NCBI GenBank assembly: GCA_014898415.1
Contig: RCTD01000011.1
Span: forward strand, 434,001 to 498,000
Origin: Stromatinia cepivora
Taxonomy: Eukaryota > Ascomycota > Leotiomycetes > Helotiales > Sclerotiniaceae
Direction of reading: 5' to 3'
Length of the DNA: 64,000 nt
Shown: positions 8,801 through 19,009 of the stretch, piece after piece
How the letters are laid out: the number at the start of each line of letters is the position of its first letter
Position numbering within the stretch: position 1 is the stretch's first letter
The notes under the pieces: model-generated
What the model saw: only the letters and a program-made list of their open reading frames with translations
What the model was told of the DNA's origin: nothing
Databases searched by the model: none
Position numbers and translations under genes: made by a program

Positions 8801-11800
8801 ATGGCTACTGCAGAAACATCTACAACTTCTAATTCCAATCGTCCTCCTCGACCACGGGCTCGTCGCCCAAGAAGAGGTGGCCATCGGAATGCTGGACCTG
8901 CGCCAGCAGATCCAAATGCAAACGGTACTCCAAACACAGCGGCACAAGTACCGAATGGCCCTTTAGCTCTCAGGCCGGCTTCTGTGGCACCGCTACCCGG
9001 CACAGATTCTTTAACCCCGTCGAATCCACGAAATTCGAATGGAAACAATCGAGGAGGTAATGGTAGGAGAGGTGGGTTTGGACGAGGTGGTCGAAGAGGG
9101 GGTCCTCGTGCGCAACCTATGGCCAATGGAAGAGTGTTTGGGGGGCAACTGACTTCAAACTCTCATACTCACCCTCCGTCCGACGCTGGTTCTCTGGCTG
9201 GAGATGCTCCATTGTTTGTGCCTGGACAACCTGTTGCCAGCCAACCTGGAACTTCCCGAGCTCCACGCGCACGTCGAATGTCGAAATCGCAAGCTCCAGA
9301 TCTTGGTACTCGAACACATGAAGATATTACAAATGGTCAATACGAGTGTGTGATTTGCACCAACGAAGTTTTACCAAATTCCAAGATATGGACATGCAAG
9401 ACTTGTTGGTCGGTTCTACATTTATCGTGCGTTAAACGGTGGTCAAAGAACGAGGTATCTACGCATCAACAACGAGCGGTTGAGAATGGAGAATTGCCTC
9501 CACCGAGACAATGGAGATGTCCTGGTTGTAATTTGCCTAAAGAAGACATCCCAATATCGTACACTTGTTGGTGTGAGAAGGAGGTTGAACCACGTTCAGA
9601 AGCTGGATTACCACCACATTCTTGTGGCCAGACTTGTTCGAAGAAACGGAGCGGACACTGTCCTCATCCATGCGACCTCATCTGCCATGCTGGACCTTGC
9701 CCGCCTTGCGCTCATATGGGACCTTCCCTTCCTTGCTTTTGTGGCAAGGAGACTGTCTCAAGAAGATGTTTAGACACGAAGTACGAGAGTGGGTGGAGTT
9801 GTGGGCAAATCTGCGATGACATACTTCCATGCGGAGAGCACAATTGTCAGAGAAGCTGTCATGAGGGCCTCTGTGGCAGCTGTGAAGTTCTTATTGAATC
9901 TACATGCTATTGTGGTAAAGTCGAAAAAACGTTACCTTGCTGGGAACGCGATGAAGAGCGTGAAAGTCAAGCACCAGCCAGCCCGCTTGATAGTGAAAGC
10001 TCGACCACGAGGACCTGGATTGGATCTTTCGATTGTGGCTCTGAATGCCGCAGACCTTATGATTGTGGTAAACCAGATCATTATTGTGAGAGCAGATGCC
10101 ATCCTCAAGACATTTTATCTGCACATTGTCCATTTTCGCCCGATGTTGTCACGACTTGTCCTTGCGGCAAAACACCTATTTCTACACTTCTCGAAACACC
10201 ACGAACCGATTGTACACAGCAGATTCCTCATTGTCAAGAGAAATGCGAATTGCCATTGAAGTGCGGACATACCTGCCAAGGCATCTGTCATGAAGGCGAG
10301 TGCCGACCATGCTTTCAGTCAGTAACAATCGCATGTCGCTGCGGCAGGACAACATCAAGCACTATGTGTCATCAAGGAACGGATGAAAAGCCTCAGTGTC
10401 CCCGAGTATGTCGAGCAACACTCAACTGCGGGAGACACGAATGTGGTGAAAGATGTTGTTCTGGCGAAAAGAAAGCAAGTGAACGACAAGCTTCGAAACG
10501 CAAGCATCGTGCCCTGAATGCTCCGCCAGTCGAAGAGAACATTGAGGCCGAGCATATCTGTCTCAAAGTCTGCGGACGCCCGCTCAAATGTGGCAACCAT
10601 GCTTGCGCAGAACTTTGCCACAAGGGCCCTTGCCGATCATGCCGTGAAGCTGTCTTTGAAGAAATCAGCTGCGCTTGTGGCCGTACCGTTTTGCAGCCTC
10701 CAATGCCTTGCGGGACGAAGCCGCCCGAGTGCCGTTTTTATTGTACAAGAGAGAGGACTTGTGGCCATCCACAAACTAAGCACCAATGCCACCTCGATGA
10801 TGAATCATGTCCAAAATGTCCGTTCCTTGTAGAGAAGCCCTGCATCTGTGGCAAACGGACTTTAAAGAACATCCCTTGTTGGTTTACCGAAGTCCGGTGC
10901 GGCTTGCCATGCGGGAAAAGGTTAAAATGTGGAATACATTCTTGTCAAAGTCTCTGTCATCGTCCTGGACAATGCGAAGATGCAACTTCGCCATGCCGTC
11001 AAGCATGTGGAAGGCAGAAAACTGTTTGCGATCACTCTTGTACTGACGCTTGTCATGCACCTTACCCTTGTAAAGAGACTTTACCTTGCCAAGGCAAGAC
11101 GTTTATCACATGCGAATGTCAGCATCAGAAGCAAGCGGTCAAGTGCCTTGCCTCAAAAACCAGCGAGGGTAATTCGAAAAAGACATTGGATTGTAATGAC
11201 GAGTGTCTTAAGCTTCAACGCAATGCAAAACTCGCCGCAGCTTTGAACATTGACCCAAGCACACACATGGACGATCACATTCCATACTCGCAACAGACCT
11301 TAGATATGGTTAAGGAAATGCTCAAATTTTGTCAAACCTACGAGCGCGAATTCCGTGTTTTCGCGGCCGATCCGTCGGAGAAAAGATTGAGGTTCAAGCC
11401 GATGCAACCTCGTCAAAGAGCATTTCTACACTCATTGGCGGAAGACTATGGTCTTGATAGTGAAAGTCAAGATCCAGAGCCACATCGCCATGTTTCAATA
11501 TTTAAGACACCACGCTTTGTCTCAGCACCACTAAAGACTTTGGCGCAATGTGTCAAAGTAAAGCCAGTATCAATTGCAGAAGCTGCGCCTTCCTCGAAAG
11601 GATTGGTTGCTACAGCTGAGCCGTTCAATGCGTTCTTATTGTTGAACCCCAGGTTTGGTCTAACTATTGATGAGATCCACGCCGACCTTTCTTCTGAATT
11701 TGCCAATGCGGGTCTCGACTTTGACGTATCTTTCCTACCTTCCGGTGAGGTTGTCCTTCGTGGAAAACCCTCCGAGACTTGGCATACCAAAGTTGAATCC

Positions 11801-12103
11801 GCATTAAATGCCATGCAACACGGCCTTCGCAAAAAAGTTAAGGCCCTTGAATTAGCATCCACGGTTGTTCTCTGCAGTGTAGATTCGAGTCTAAATGTCA
11901 TCAGAAGAGAAGATGATCATTTAGGTGGAGGATGGAGTCAGGTGGCCAAAGGAGCCAGTGGAAGCAAAGCTCCGGTGAGGCCCGACATAGGTGTTAAAAG
12001 CAGCTTCGCAGTTTTGGGCAACAGGACGGCAGCGAAAAAGAAGAAAGCAGAACAGGATGCAGTAGATGATTGGGAGAAAGAAGTGGAAGCTTGGGATGCT
12101 TGA
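8801..12103 (+). CDS. FAP1: NF-X1-type zinc-finger / RING / R3H protein (FAP1 homologue)
   Basis: A single 1100-codon exon starting at the first in-frame ATG. Order: a disordered Arg/Gly-rich N-terminus with RGG-like motifs (about 1-110). A RING/PHD-like finger follows at about 181-240 (YECVICTNEVLPNSKIWTC, then WRCPGCNLP). A long series of Cys/His NF-X1 fingers spans about 260-790 (CGQTCSKKRSGHCPHPCD, CGHTCQGICHEGECRPC, CGIHSCQSLCHRPGQC). An R3H nucleic-acid-binding domain lies at about 833-905 (MVKEMLKFCQTYEREFRVF, then RAFLHSLAEDYGLDSES). The C-terminal region is RRM-like (AFLLLNPRFGLTIDEIHADL) and the tail acidic. Human NFX1 is a transcription regulator and E3 ligase; yeast Fap1 binds FKBP12 (Fpr1) and affects rapamycin response. 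The domain order matches that family. A large minisatellite begins about 340 bp past the stop. Confidence 0.93.
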   Translation: MATAETSTTSNSNRPPRPRARRPRRGGHRNAGPAPADPNANGTPNTAAQVPNGPLALRPASVAPLPGTDSLTPSNPRNSNGNNRGGNGRRGGFGRGGRRGGPRAQPMANGRVFGGQLTSNSHTHPPSDAGSLAGDAPLFVPGQPVASQPGTSRAPRARRMSKSQAPDLGTRTHEDITNGQYECVICTNEVLPNSKIWTCKTCWSVLHLSCVKRWSKNEVSTHQQRAVENGELPPPRQWRCPGCNLPKEDIPISYTCWCEKEVEPRSEAGLPPHSCGQTCSKKRSGHCPHPCDLICHAGPCPPCAHMGPSLPCFCGKETVSRRCLDTKYESGWSCGQICDDILPCGEHNCQRSCHEGLCGSCEVLIESTCYCGKVEKTLPCWERDEERESQAPASPLDSESSTTRTWIGSFDCGSECRRPYDCGKPDHYCESRCHPQDILSAHCPFSPDVVTTCPCGKTPISTLLETPRTDCTQQIPHCQEKCELPLKCGHTCQGICHEGECRPCFQSVTIACRCGRTTSSTMCHQGTDEKPQCPRVCRATLNCGRHECGERCCSGEKKASERQASKRKHRALNAPPVEENIEAEHICLKVCGRPLKCGNHACAELCHKGPCRSCREAVFEEISCACGRTVLQPPMPCGTKPPECRFYCTRERTCGHPQTKHQCHLDDESCPKCPFLVEKPCICGKRTLKNIPCWFTEVRCGLPCGKRLKCGIHSCQSLCHRPGQCEDATSPCRQACGRQKTVCDHSCTDACHAPYPCKETLPCQGKTFITCECQHQKQAVKCLASKTSEGNSKKTLDCNDECLKLQRNAKLAAALNIDPSTHMDDHIPYSQQTLDMVKEMLKFCQTYEREFRVFAADPSEKRLRFKPMQPRQRAFLHSLAEDYGLDSESQDPEPHRHVSIFKTPRFVSAPLKTLAQCVKVKPVSIAEAAPSSKGLVATAEPFNAFLLLNPRFGLTIDEIHADLSSEFANAGLDFDVSFLPSGEVVLRGKPSETWHTKVESALNAMQHGLRKKVKALELASTVVLCSVDSSLNVIRREDDHLGGGWSQVAKGASGSKAPVRPDIGVKSSFAVLGNRTAAKKKKAEQDAVDDWEKEVEAWDA

Positions 12104-12442
12104 AGTTGATTATAGATAAATCTGCCAATAATTCAGTCCACATGTCAGATCCTTTTTACCGTCAAATTAACTTGAATCTGTTGTTGGTCTGTATTTTTTT
12201 CTGATCGCGTTGCATAGTGTCATGACTCCATCATCCCCCCTGATATGCATTGTAGTTATGAACTGTCCTTTAAAAGTCCCTAAATTTCATTTCAAGAAGT
12301 TCCTAGGCGCATTTCTACACACAATGAACAGCTTGCCATCGAGCCATTCCCAACTCTATGTTCTCTTCTAATAGAACATACAGTATCTCAAACTGTATTT
12401 GCCAACTCAGATGAATAGCTATTCATAATCCGAAGTGCGAAG
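12104..12442. other. 3' flank of the NF-X1 gene
   Basis: Short intergenic stretch between the NF-X1 stop codon and the minisatellite. No gene or structured element was recognised. Confidence 0.5.
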
Positions 12443-13048
12443 ATATTCAGTCGCGTTGTATCCAGTCGCGTTGTATCCAGTCGCGTCTTATTCAGTCGCG
12501 TCTTATTCAGTCGCGTTATATTCAGTCGCGTCAATATTCAGTCGCGTCGCGTTATATTCAGTCGCGTCGCGTCAATATTCAGTCGCGTCGCGTTATATTC
12601 AGTCGCGTCGCGTTATATTCAGTCGCGTCAATATTCAGTCGCGTCGCGTTATATTCAGTCGCGTCGCGTCAATATTCAGTCGCGTCGCGTTATATTCAGT
12701 CGCGTCGCGTTATATTCAGTCGCGTCAATATTCAGTCGCGTCGCGTTATATTCAGTCGCGTCGCGTTATATTCAGTCGCGTCGCGTTATATTCAGTCGCG
12801 TCGCGTTGTATTCAGTCACGTCAATATTCAGTCGCGTCGCGTTATATTCAGTCGCGTCAATATTCAGTCGCGTCGCGTTATATTCAGTCGCGTCGCGTTG
12901 TATTCAGTCGCGTCAATATTCAGTCGCGTCGCGTCATATTCAATCGCGTCATATTCAGTCGCGTCGTATTCAGTCGCGTTGTATTCATTTGTATTATATT
13001 CAGTCGCGTCGCGTCGTATTCAGTTGTATCATATTCAGTCGCGTCGTA
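12443..13048. repeat. CpG-rich minisatellite, about 34 units of TATTCAGTCGCGT(CGCG)TTA
   Basis: A tandem array in one orientation. The core TATTCAGTCGCGT is followed by one of a few endings: CGCGTTA (20-bp unit), CGCGTCAA (21-bp), CAA (16-bp), or TG/CT/TA (15-bp) near the edges. Units 7-11 and 12-16 repeat the same order of lengths (20, 21, 20, 20, 16), a 97-bp higher-order period. Edge units are short and carry substitutions (TATCCAGTC, TATTCATTTGTATTA), whereas the centre is homogeneous, as expected for central expansion. Open frames across it are repeat artefacts. Confidence 0.95.
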
Positions 13049-16000
13049 TATTTCGCAAAAGCCGATGTATGATTTGTAGACTGGAATAAGAGAGATCCTT
13101 TCTTGATTTTCTTGATAAGTTGCGAATTTTTGCGAATACATTGACATTTTTGGCGGGTTGGAAATACATACTTGGGGTATATTAGGTTTCGGTAAAATTT
13201 TGATAGGTACTGTATATATCTTTTTGATGATTTTAGGGTTTATTGGCTCATGGATATTGGGGAATTCGTATTAGAAAGAATCAGTTTGCCGGGGATGATG
13301 GATGTGAAGGCAAGGAAAGGGGAATGAGTAAATGAGTGAACAGCAGTGGGTGCGATCCGCTTCCTAACTTCCAAAATCCACGGTTAATCCAATCTTCAAT
13401 TGATTGATTTTGAAATCCATATTCTTATTTTTTGATTTACATTGTATCATTTTATGGAATTGTAAAGTATATGGATGGGAATTGAAGAAGTATTGCCAGA
13501 TATGAATTTCGCATTGGACATTCAGTCTCTGCACCCACCGGTGAAAGGCAAAAAGTGAGCAACAAACAGGCTCTCTGGGATGGAAAATGTGACATTTGCT
13601 TTGGAGGGATATTGACTTCGATTTACCATTCTAGCTCTGTTTATGGGCCATCGAAAGGCAACTAAGACTATCCATGATCATCGGTTATCCATACCTCACA
13701 AACGCTTATTACATCTTCAATATCATCTCAGCACTCACTCAACCAGTCCAGTATTCTCATCCTAACTCTCCCAACTCCGCGTAAACAAAGAACCACCTGC
13801 CTATCAGATTCATCGCTCTGCTGCCCCACAATATATTTTCTTTTCGCCTTGACTCATTGTCGGCATCATCAAACCAATACTTGACAAAAAAAAAACCCCC
13901 CGCTTCCAATAACTGACTCTCCCATTTCCCCCCCTCTGCAATAAACTCAACAAATAAATAAACACCTTCAGACTGACAAAACCTTGCTGCCCATTGGGTG
14001 GGGCGGGAGGAGAAACCCCCGGTGGGGTTTTTTTTTCCGATTCGAACCAGGCGTTTTACCATTCTACAACGAGACGCATATGACCTGACCAAATAACCAT
14101 ATTTACCGCCCCTGCGCTCTTGACGGGAAGATCTAATTAATATCCCTTATATAGTAGCAATATGGTATGTAGGGAGGTAATACTCAAAGCACTGCGGTGA
14201 ATAAATCTGGTATTGGGCTCTCAATCCACAACCATAGCAACTGCTAAATGATCTGAGATGCTGGTAGCTCAAGGAAACAGGTGTTATTAGGCCGCAAATG
14301 TGAAGCAAAAAATGGAACAAGGCTGCGTGTGTATGAGATGTGCAGCACATGAGGTTTGAGATACTCATGTTGGCCAGAAATTGTTTTCGCAACTCAACAA
14401 AAAGGCATTTCTCCAACTGCCGCATGGCCCCCACAAGGAGTAAATGCACCAAAAGTAAATGTAGTGTATGTGAAGCGGTTCCCCGCGCAAATCCCAACGG
14501 AATGAGATGCAGATGGCTGAAGAATCTAGCCTGAGGGGTACGACCAGTTCACGCCGGATAAATTGGGCCGGTAATGATCCACGAATCTAGTTGCAGATGC
14601 TTGGTGATACCAGGGATATATACGGAGTACATCCTCTCAGTAAGATGACCGGAACCCTTGTTGGCAAACTCGGGGAAGGCCCGTACCAATACTTAGTGTG
14701 ACATGGGATATGGGGCAATTGAACCGGCCGGAAATAGAGTCTTTCTTGTTATTAAAGACTCAAAGTTTGGAGCTGATGAAAATTTAAAAGTTATGGATTT
14801 GGAAGCCGTCAATACAACAAAGCTATTTTTCGAATATGGAGGACGCTAGACCCTGCGTCTTGGTGCGATGAAGAAGAGGCGATAGTAGGACAACTTCTAA
14901 AATGCACCTGTAAACACTGCGTATGTATCGCTTCGCAGTGTCGGCAGCTTCTTGATGAAAAGCTGTGCCCTTATCACTAACTTGAAGGTTAATGTCCACG
15001 TGCCATGGTACCTTTCTTGTGTTCGGACGTATCTGAAAACGGGTACCAAGGGTTGTTGGACATATACTGTTCTGGTAAACGAACAGTATGCACTACGACT
15101 ATTATCATGAAGGACAACAACTTTGAGCTTCTAGATTTGGACAACTCGTAAGGATTATCATAGTGCATACCGGCCTTGAAAATTCTAAGTCCGCGCTGCT
15201 TAAAATATCATAAAAGGGTAATAAGAGCCTGTTTATCATGCCGGTTGCTTGGCGAATTAATTTCGGCAGGTAGGGGTAATCTGAGAGAAACGAATTAGAA
15301 TTATCCCACGGCATTTGCCTGTTCAAAGTGCTTCTTATCGTGTTTCTTGCAATAATGGTCCGATTCGACAGCATTTCGTAGGCATTACCGTTTCGAATGC
15401 CGAGGTTTGTATGACTGCGCAGCTGTACAGGCTTTAAAAAGCATTACGCACTGAATGATCAAGCGAAAGGTAAGATCTTGCATCGTGGTGCCATTCAATC
15501 ATTGGTATGATGAATGCATTATGTATCAGGTATCACCGCAGATACTAAAAGAGTCTGGAGGCGACAGCGTGGTCTGATTGTACGTTGACGATGTCGTCTC
15601 TGGATTCCTAGTTGCCGGTTCTCGTAGAACTATTATGTAATATGGCCCCTCGAGAATATGATACATCTCTTCATAGTTTGACATATCGTGATCATAGAGG
15701 AAGATGGTTCGGGTTTCTGGTGGTTCGACCCACAGAAATTGGAAGCCAATGTCATGTGCGCCAAGATATCATGTAAAAACTTAGATTCTTGTTGGCTCAA
15801 GTACGTTTACCACGGTTGATTCATTCCTTTTACCCCCACGTCCATTTACTGAATCTTGACAAGAAACGGCTGTCCAAAAATGTTACCAACACCATGACGT
15901 TGGATTCTTTATATCAGCTAAGCCATCTGGGGACTGATCTTACATTGCCAAAGTCCATGAACCCCGCAATTTTCAAGGATCGAGGTCATTATACCATATC

Positions 16001-17141
16001 AGCAGACATTTCACTCTGCAGCGACAAGTACAAATCAATAAGGGGCCAATATACGTACATTCATTCATACACCTGAAAGGGAAGAAAGGCAAACCTGTCT
16101 ATAGGTGTGATTTCTTCTGCCAAAAGTTAAGAACTCAGCTCTGAATATTGTGGTGTGGTTGGTGCTGAGTGAGACTATTCTGAGCCTCCATCTCCTGTTG
16201 GCTTTTGCTTTTTTGCCATCAATCAAGATCCAGAAATTACTAACGGCCAAATCCGTTGCAGTTCTATTACACCACCGTACTCGGAGAGGTGGAAAGCCTC
16301 TCAAGGTCATGATGCAAATAAGCAATTGAGATTAGCAACAGATTATTGGATAAACACCTATATTTGTTGAGGTATCATGTATGCGGTGAGGTGAGGTTGT
16401 CTAGGAGGGAGCAAACAGCGCCCGACATGTAATGGAATACGGGGTCAAGAGATTGCACTTTCTCTTTCATCTCTTGGCAAGCAGACAGAACCAAGAAAGG
16501 CTTCTTTACTATTCTCTATTGAATTCAGGATACAACGTCGTTGATGATCATTGATCGAAAACGGAGAGTGTGGCATATCGATTATGCGGACGCAGTTAAT
16601 CAATTAATAATTGCTATATCAGGAGTTCCTGTTTTCTTCCGCTAGGTATGTAATTGGTCGGGAAATGAAGGGGTTACTTGCCGTGACTTGCCATTACCCG
16701 TTACTCCTTGTCGTCGTCGATATGGAGAAGTGACATACGGATTTCACGATACCTTCCTTAGCAATATGCAAGGCTGGTACCTGCTCCACGCTCCACAATC
16801 CCTAATCTTGCATTTGTACCTGGTCTTACTTTCCTCAACCGTTTACTAAGATGGTCCAGGGCCGGCAAGCCATGCCACGAGGTCTAACTCCTTTGAAAAC
16901 TCCCAACCCCCACACTATGCGACAAAGAAAAGCCCGTATACGCCACCAGGGACATACCAAAAAAAAACAATATTTAATATCCAACTTGTTGCCTACACGA
17001 ATGTCCTTGATAACATCATCTCAATAACTTTACCTTCTTTCAAGTCAATGTTGTCTTAGGCTGACGTTCAAGAAAGAATCAGCTTTACCTTGCCTTATAT
17101 ACCAATTAGCATCACCTTGTTGGTACAAATACGTTAACTTC
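13049..17141. other. 4 kb gene-poor region
   Basis: No frame here resembles a known protein and none shows a convincing exon-intron pattern. Small items seen: a homopolymer-rich stretch near 13880-14035, a minus-strand B-box-like GGTTCGAATC near 14040-14050 without a full tRNA fold, and a 9-bp inverted repeat (ATACTGTTC/GAACAGTAT) near 15064-15090. The last few hundred bases before 17142 are presumably the promoter of the aldolase gene. It could hold decayed elements, but no transposon remnant was recognised. Confidence 0.55.
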
Positions 17142-18287
17142 ATGTTCACTATGGCACCACATAACGATTCACCTTCGCCAGCAGGGAGTTTCTCAACAGA
17201 TTTTAACATGTCTTTCCACCCCCCACTAAACTCTACCTTGGGGAATTCAAGCAACGCAAATAGTATATATTCGGTGGACGGGTCCTCATACAGTACTTCG
17301 CACAGCAGCGTCTCAACAGAAGCTGATAATCACATGACCCGTCCTTTGGTTCCTGGAGTTTACGTCCCCACAGTTTGCTTCTTTGATCCAACCACGGAAG
17401 AACTCGATACGGAAACCATTTCCAGTCATGCAATTCGTCTCGCAGAAGCTGGGGTCACCGGTCTAGCCACTCAGGGTTCTAATGGTGAAGCTGTTAATCT
17501 TACTCACTTGGAGCGTCAGACAGTTACGGCAACAACTCGTGCCGCGCTCAAGTCGGCCGGGTTCTCACATCTTCCTATCATTGTCGGTTGTGGCGCTCAA
17601 TCTGTCCGAGAAACGGTTCAATATTGCCGAGAGGCATTTGCGGCTGGAGGAGATTATGCACTTGTTCTACCACCTTCGTATTATGCGCCTCTATTTTTGC
17701 CTTCCTCTGCTTCCGTTATCGAATTTTTTACCGCAGTAGCGGATCAATCTCCAATTCCATTATTAATTTACAACTATCCAGGAGCTGTCTCCGGTATGGA
17801 CCTTTCATCAGACGTCATCATCCGATTATCAGCCCATCCCAACATTGTGGGGGTGAAGCTGACTTGTGCCAACACTGGCAAATTGAATCGAATTGTGGCA
17901 GCCACAAATACATGCAAGCCACACTCCCCCGCATCCCCACCATTCTTGGTTCTAGGAGGCAGTGCCGATTTCACCCTACAAAGTCTTATTGGCGGTGGTC
18001 ATGGGATCCTCGCCGGGTTAGCAAATATTGCTCCGAAAGCGTGCATCGAGATGATTGGATTATACCACGAAGGAAAAATTGAGGAGGCCCAGAAACTCCA
18101 GGAAGTCGTCGCTCAAGGTGATTGGGCGGCTATTCAGGGAGGTATCGTGAGCACTAAGGCTGGTATGCAGAGTTGGTTGGGCTATGGAGGATATGGTCGT
18201 GCACCATTGCCCCATCCCACTAGTGATGAGATGGCGAAATGGAAGGAAGGCTTTCGAGAGTTGGTTACTTTGGAGAAAAGCCTTTAG
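17142..18287 (+). CDS. Dihydrodipicolinate synthase/N-acetylneuraminate lyase family aldolase
   Basis: An intronless frame of 381 residues; a second ATG three codons in (17151) has a better context. The first 65 residues are Ser/Asn-rich and atypical for the family. The (beta/alpha)8 domain runs from about 66 to the end: GVYVPTVCFFD, the phosphate/carboxylate loop TQGSNGEAVNLTHLER, IIVGCGAQSVRETV, the catalytic Tyr motif IYNYPG and the Schiff-base Lys in VGVKLTC, then LVLGGSADFTL and GGGHGILAGLANIAPKA. Class I aldolases of this family cleave or form 2-keto acids. Fungal members include 2-keto-3-deoxy-L-galactonate aldolase (LGA1/GaaC) and 4-hydroxy-2-oxoglutarate-type enzymes. No pectin-catabolism partner is adjacent, so the substrate is left open. 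Fungi make lysine by the aminoadipate route, so a true DapA role is unlikely. Confidence 0.9.
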   Translation: MFTMAPHNDSPSPAGSFSTDFNMSFHPPLNSTLGNSSNANSIYSVDGSSYSTSHSSVSTEADNHMTRPLVPGVYVPTVCFFDPTTEELDTETISSHAIRLAEAGVTGLATQGSNGEAVNLTHLERQTVTATTRAALKSAGFSHLPIIVGCGAQSVRETVQYCREAFAAGGDYALVLPPSYYAPLFLPSSASVIEFFTAVADQSPIPLLIYNYPGAVSGMDLSSDVIIRLSAHPNIVGVKLTCANTGKLNRIVAATNTCKPHSPASPPFLVLGGSADFTLQSLIGGGHGILAGLANIAPKACIEMIGLYHEGKIEEAQKLQEVVAQGDWAAIQGGIVSTKAGMQSWLGYGGYGRAPLPHPTSDEMAKWKEGFRELVTLEKSL

Positions 18288-19009
18288 ATGGGGTCTTCTC
18301 TTGTTCTTGTGAATAGGTATTGGTTTGGCTTCAGTTTATCTTTCATATAGCTTTTGATGCATTGCTTCATTAGGCTCCTTTTGTTTATCGAACTAAAAGT
18401 TCCGCTCTTTGGCATTATGGTCTAGCACAATCCTTTTAATTCAACCGCGTGCACTAATCGTATTTTGGAATCGAATTTGATCTTGATCTTGACGTTGATA
18501 TGTTTCTTCATTACATGTATTTGTTCTAAAACCCGGAGGCAGATCTGATTTCTCTATACATAATTAGTATTTGTCAGGCAAGCTTCCCTTTGGTAAAGAG
18601 TTTCATACTTCCCCGTGGTATAAGCATATGGAGGTTAGATGCGTGATACATACATACATTCTTCAAGCAATAAATCAATCTTACACATGGATACGGGCAT
18701 GGACATGGACATGGACAGAAAGGGACAAGGGCAAAAGGAAATGCTTCGGATTTGAGAAGTGCAGATAAGCTAGGCAGTAAATAGGGGTTGAAATATTAAT
18801 ATGACATAGCTATACCTACATACACAAATCAAATCCTTCACCAAACTCGCGCGATGCTCATTGCAGAATTCCTAACATAAAACACGCACAAAAGAAAAAA
18901 TATCACATAACTCAACAACCAACCGTGAAACATGCATGCAACCCTCCTTTCCCACAATTAATCAACCATACAATCTCTCCTCCCCATCCCCAACAACCCC
19001 GCTCAAGAA
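18288..19009. other. Intergenic between convergent genes, no gene seen
   Basis: 3' flanks of the aldolase gene (+) and of the unknown basic protein gene (-). It contains a short GGACAT-type hexamer run near 18690-18716. Nothing else was recognised. Confidence 0.6.

Noticed and set aside
12435..13079. 214-codon open frame with YSVAS/FSRV-like repeats
   Set aside because: It is produced by the minisatellite, whose periods keep several frames open; no start context or non-repetitive coding sequence is attached.
14030..14085. Minus-strand B-box-like GGTTCGAATC with a preceding GTAGAATGG resembling a tRNA
   Set aside because: The A-like and B-like parts are only about 15 bases apart, leaving no room for an anticodon arm. 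No acceptor stem forms.
13757..14092. 111-codon minus-strand frame
   Set aside because: Runs through homopolymers (A9, C6, T8-like) and has no recognisable motif; composition does not resemble neighbouring genes.
15064..15090. Inverted repeat ATACTGTTC / GAACAGTAT as a possible terminator or element end
   Set aside because: Nine-base stem with a short loop, isolated, no target-site duplication and no neighbouring transposon gene; expected by chance at this scale.
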